Assembly (NCBI GenBank): GCA_946885925.1
Contig: CAMPHP010000240.1
Coordinates: 1-5,807, forward strand
Direction: 5' to 3'
DNA from: an uncultured Litorilinea sp.
Lineage (GTDB): Bacteria; Chloroflexota; Anaerolineae; Caldilineales; Caldilineaceae
DNA length: 5,807 nucleotides
Shown here one piece after another: positions 5,779 to 5,807 of the stretch. Below the pieces are notes generated by a model. That model saw only the letters and a list, made by a program, of their open reading frames with translations, was not told the origin of the DNA and made no database searches. The position numbers were made by a program, and so were the translations under genes. Numbering within the stretch: position 1 is the first letter of the stretch; each line of letters opens with the position of its first letter.

Positions 5779-5807
5779 AGAGATTATACGATCAGAGATT
5801 ATACGAT
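5779..5807. repeat. 14-bp direct repeat with TATAAT hexamers, probable promoter region of the kinase-kai operon
   Basis: The unit AGAGATTATACGAT occurs at 5779-5792 and 5794-5807, a 15-bp period that reaches the window edge and may continue beyond it. Read on the minus strand each unit contains a perfect TATAAT (5788-5783 and 5803-5798) pointing at the kinase gene. The inner hexamer would start transcription near 5776, leaving a leader of about 85 nt. The matching -35 boxes would lie at or past the window edge, so the promoter call is incomplete. Repeats around a -10 box could also be operator sites. Confidence 0.5.

Overview
The window holds a four-gene minus-strand cluster built around homologues of the cyanobacterial clock proteins KaiC and KaiB, facing one convergent plus-strand aminotransferase gene. 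Base composition is moderate, close to half G+C by eye. No kaiA-like gene is present. Full-length KaiC and KaiB with a cytoplasmic HisKA_3-type kinase and no KaiA suggest a non-cyanobacterial bacterium. My best guess is Chloroflexota (for example a Ktedonobacteria-like lineage), but this rests on general gene content and is weakly supported.

Layout, left to right. Positions 1-205 are the promoter and leader of the aminotransferase: a near-consensus sigma70/sigmaA promoter at 32-60, three 15-bp imperfect tandem units at 122-166, and a strong Shine-Dalgarno sequence just before the start. Positions 206-1405 (+) encode a fold-type I PLP aminotransferase. Positions 1406-1479 are the convergent intergenic gap, with a perfect 11-bp inverted repeat laid over three 12-bp tandem units, possibly a bidirectional terminator. 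The minus strand then reads, in transcription order from the right: an AT-rich repeat with two perfect TATAAT hexamers (5779-5807), a PAS-PAS histidine kinase (5691-3961), kaiC (3928-2153), kaiB copy 1 (2172-1867, overlapping the kaiC end by 20 nt) and a divergent kaiB copy 2 (1827-1480).

The kinase-kaiC gap is 32 nt, kaiC and kaiB1 overlap, and the kaiB1-kaiB2 gap is 39 nt, so the four genes probably form one operon. A plausible reading is a KaiA-less KaiBC timer, or a KaiC-based sensory switch, coupled to a two-component kinase. Its three most interesting features are: KaiC has a long C-terminal coiled-coil extension and Ser-Ser instead of Ser-Thr at the phosphosite pair; the second KaiB has Arg where the fold-switch glycine normally lies; and the kinase has no response regulator in the window and no KaiB-like SasA domain, although a free-standing divergent KaiB-like protein lies in the same operon. 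The aminotransferase is a convergent neighbour with no visible functional link.
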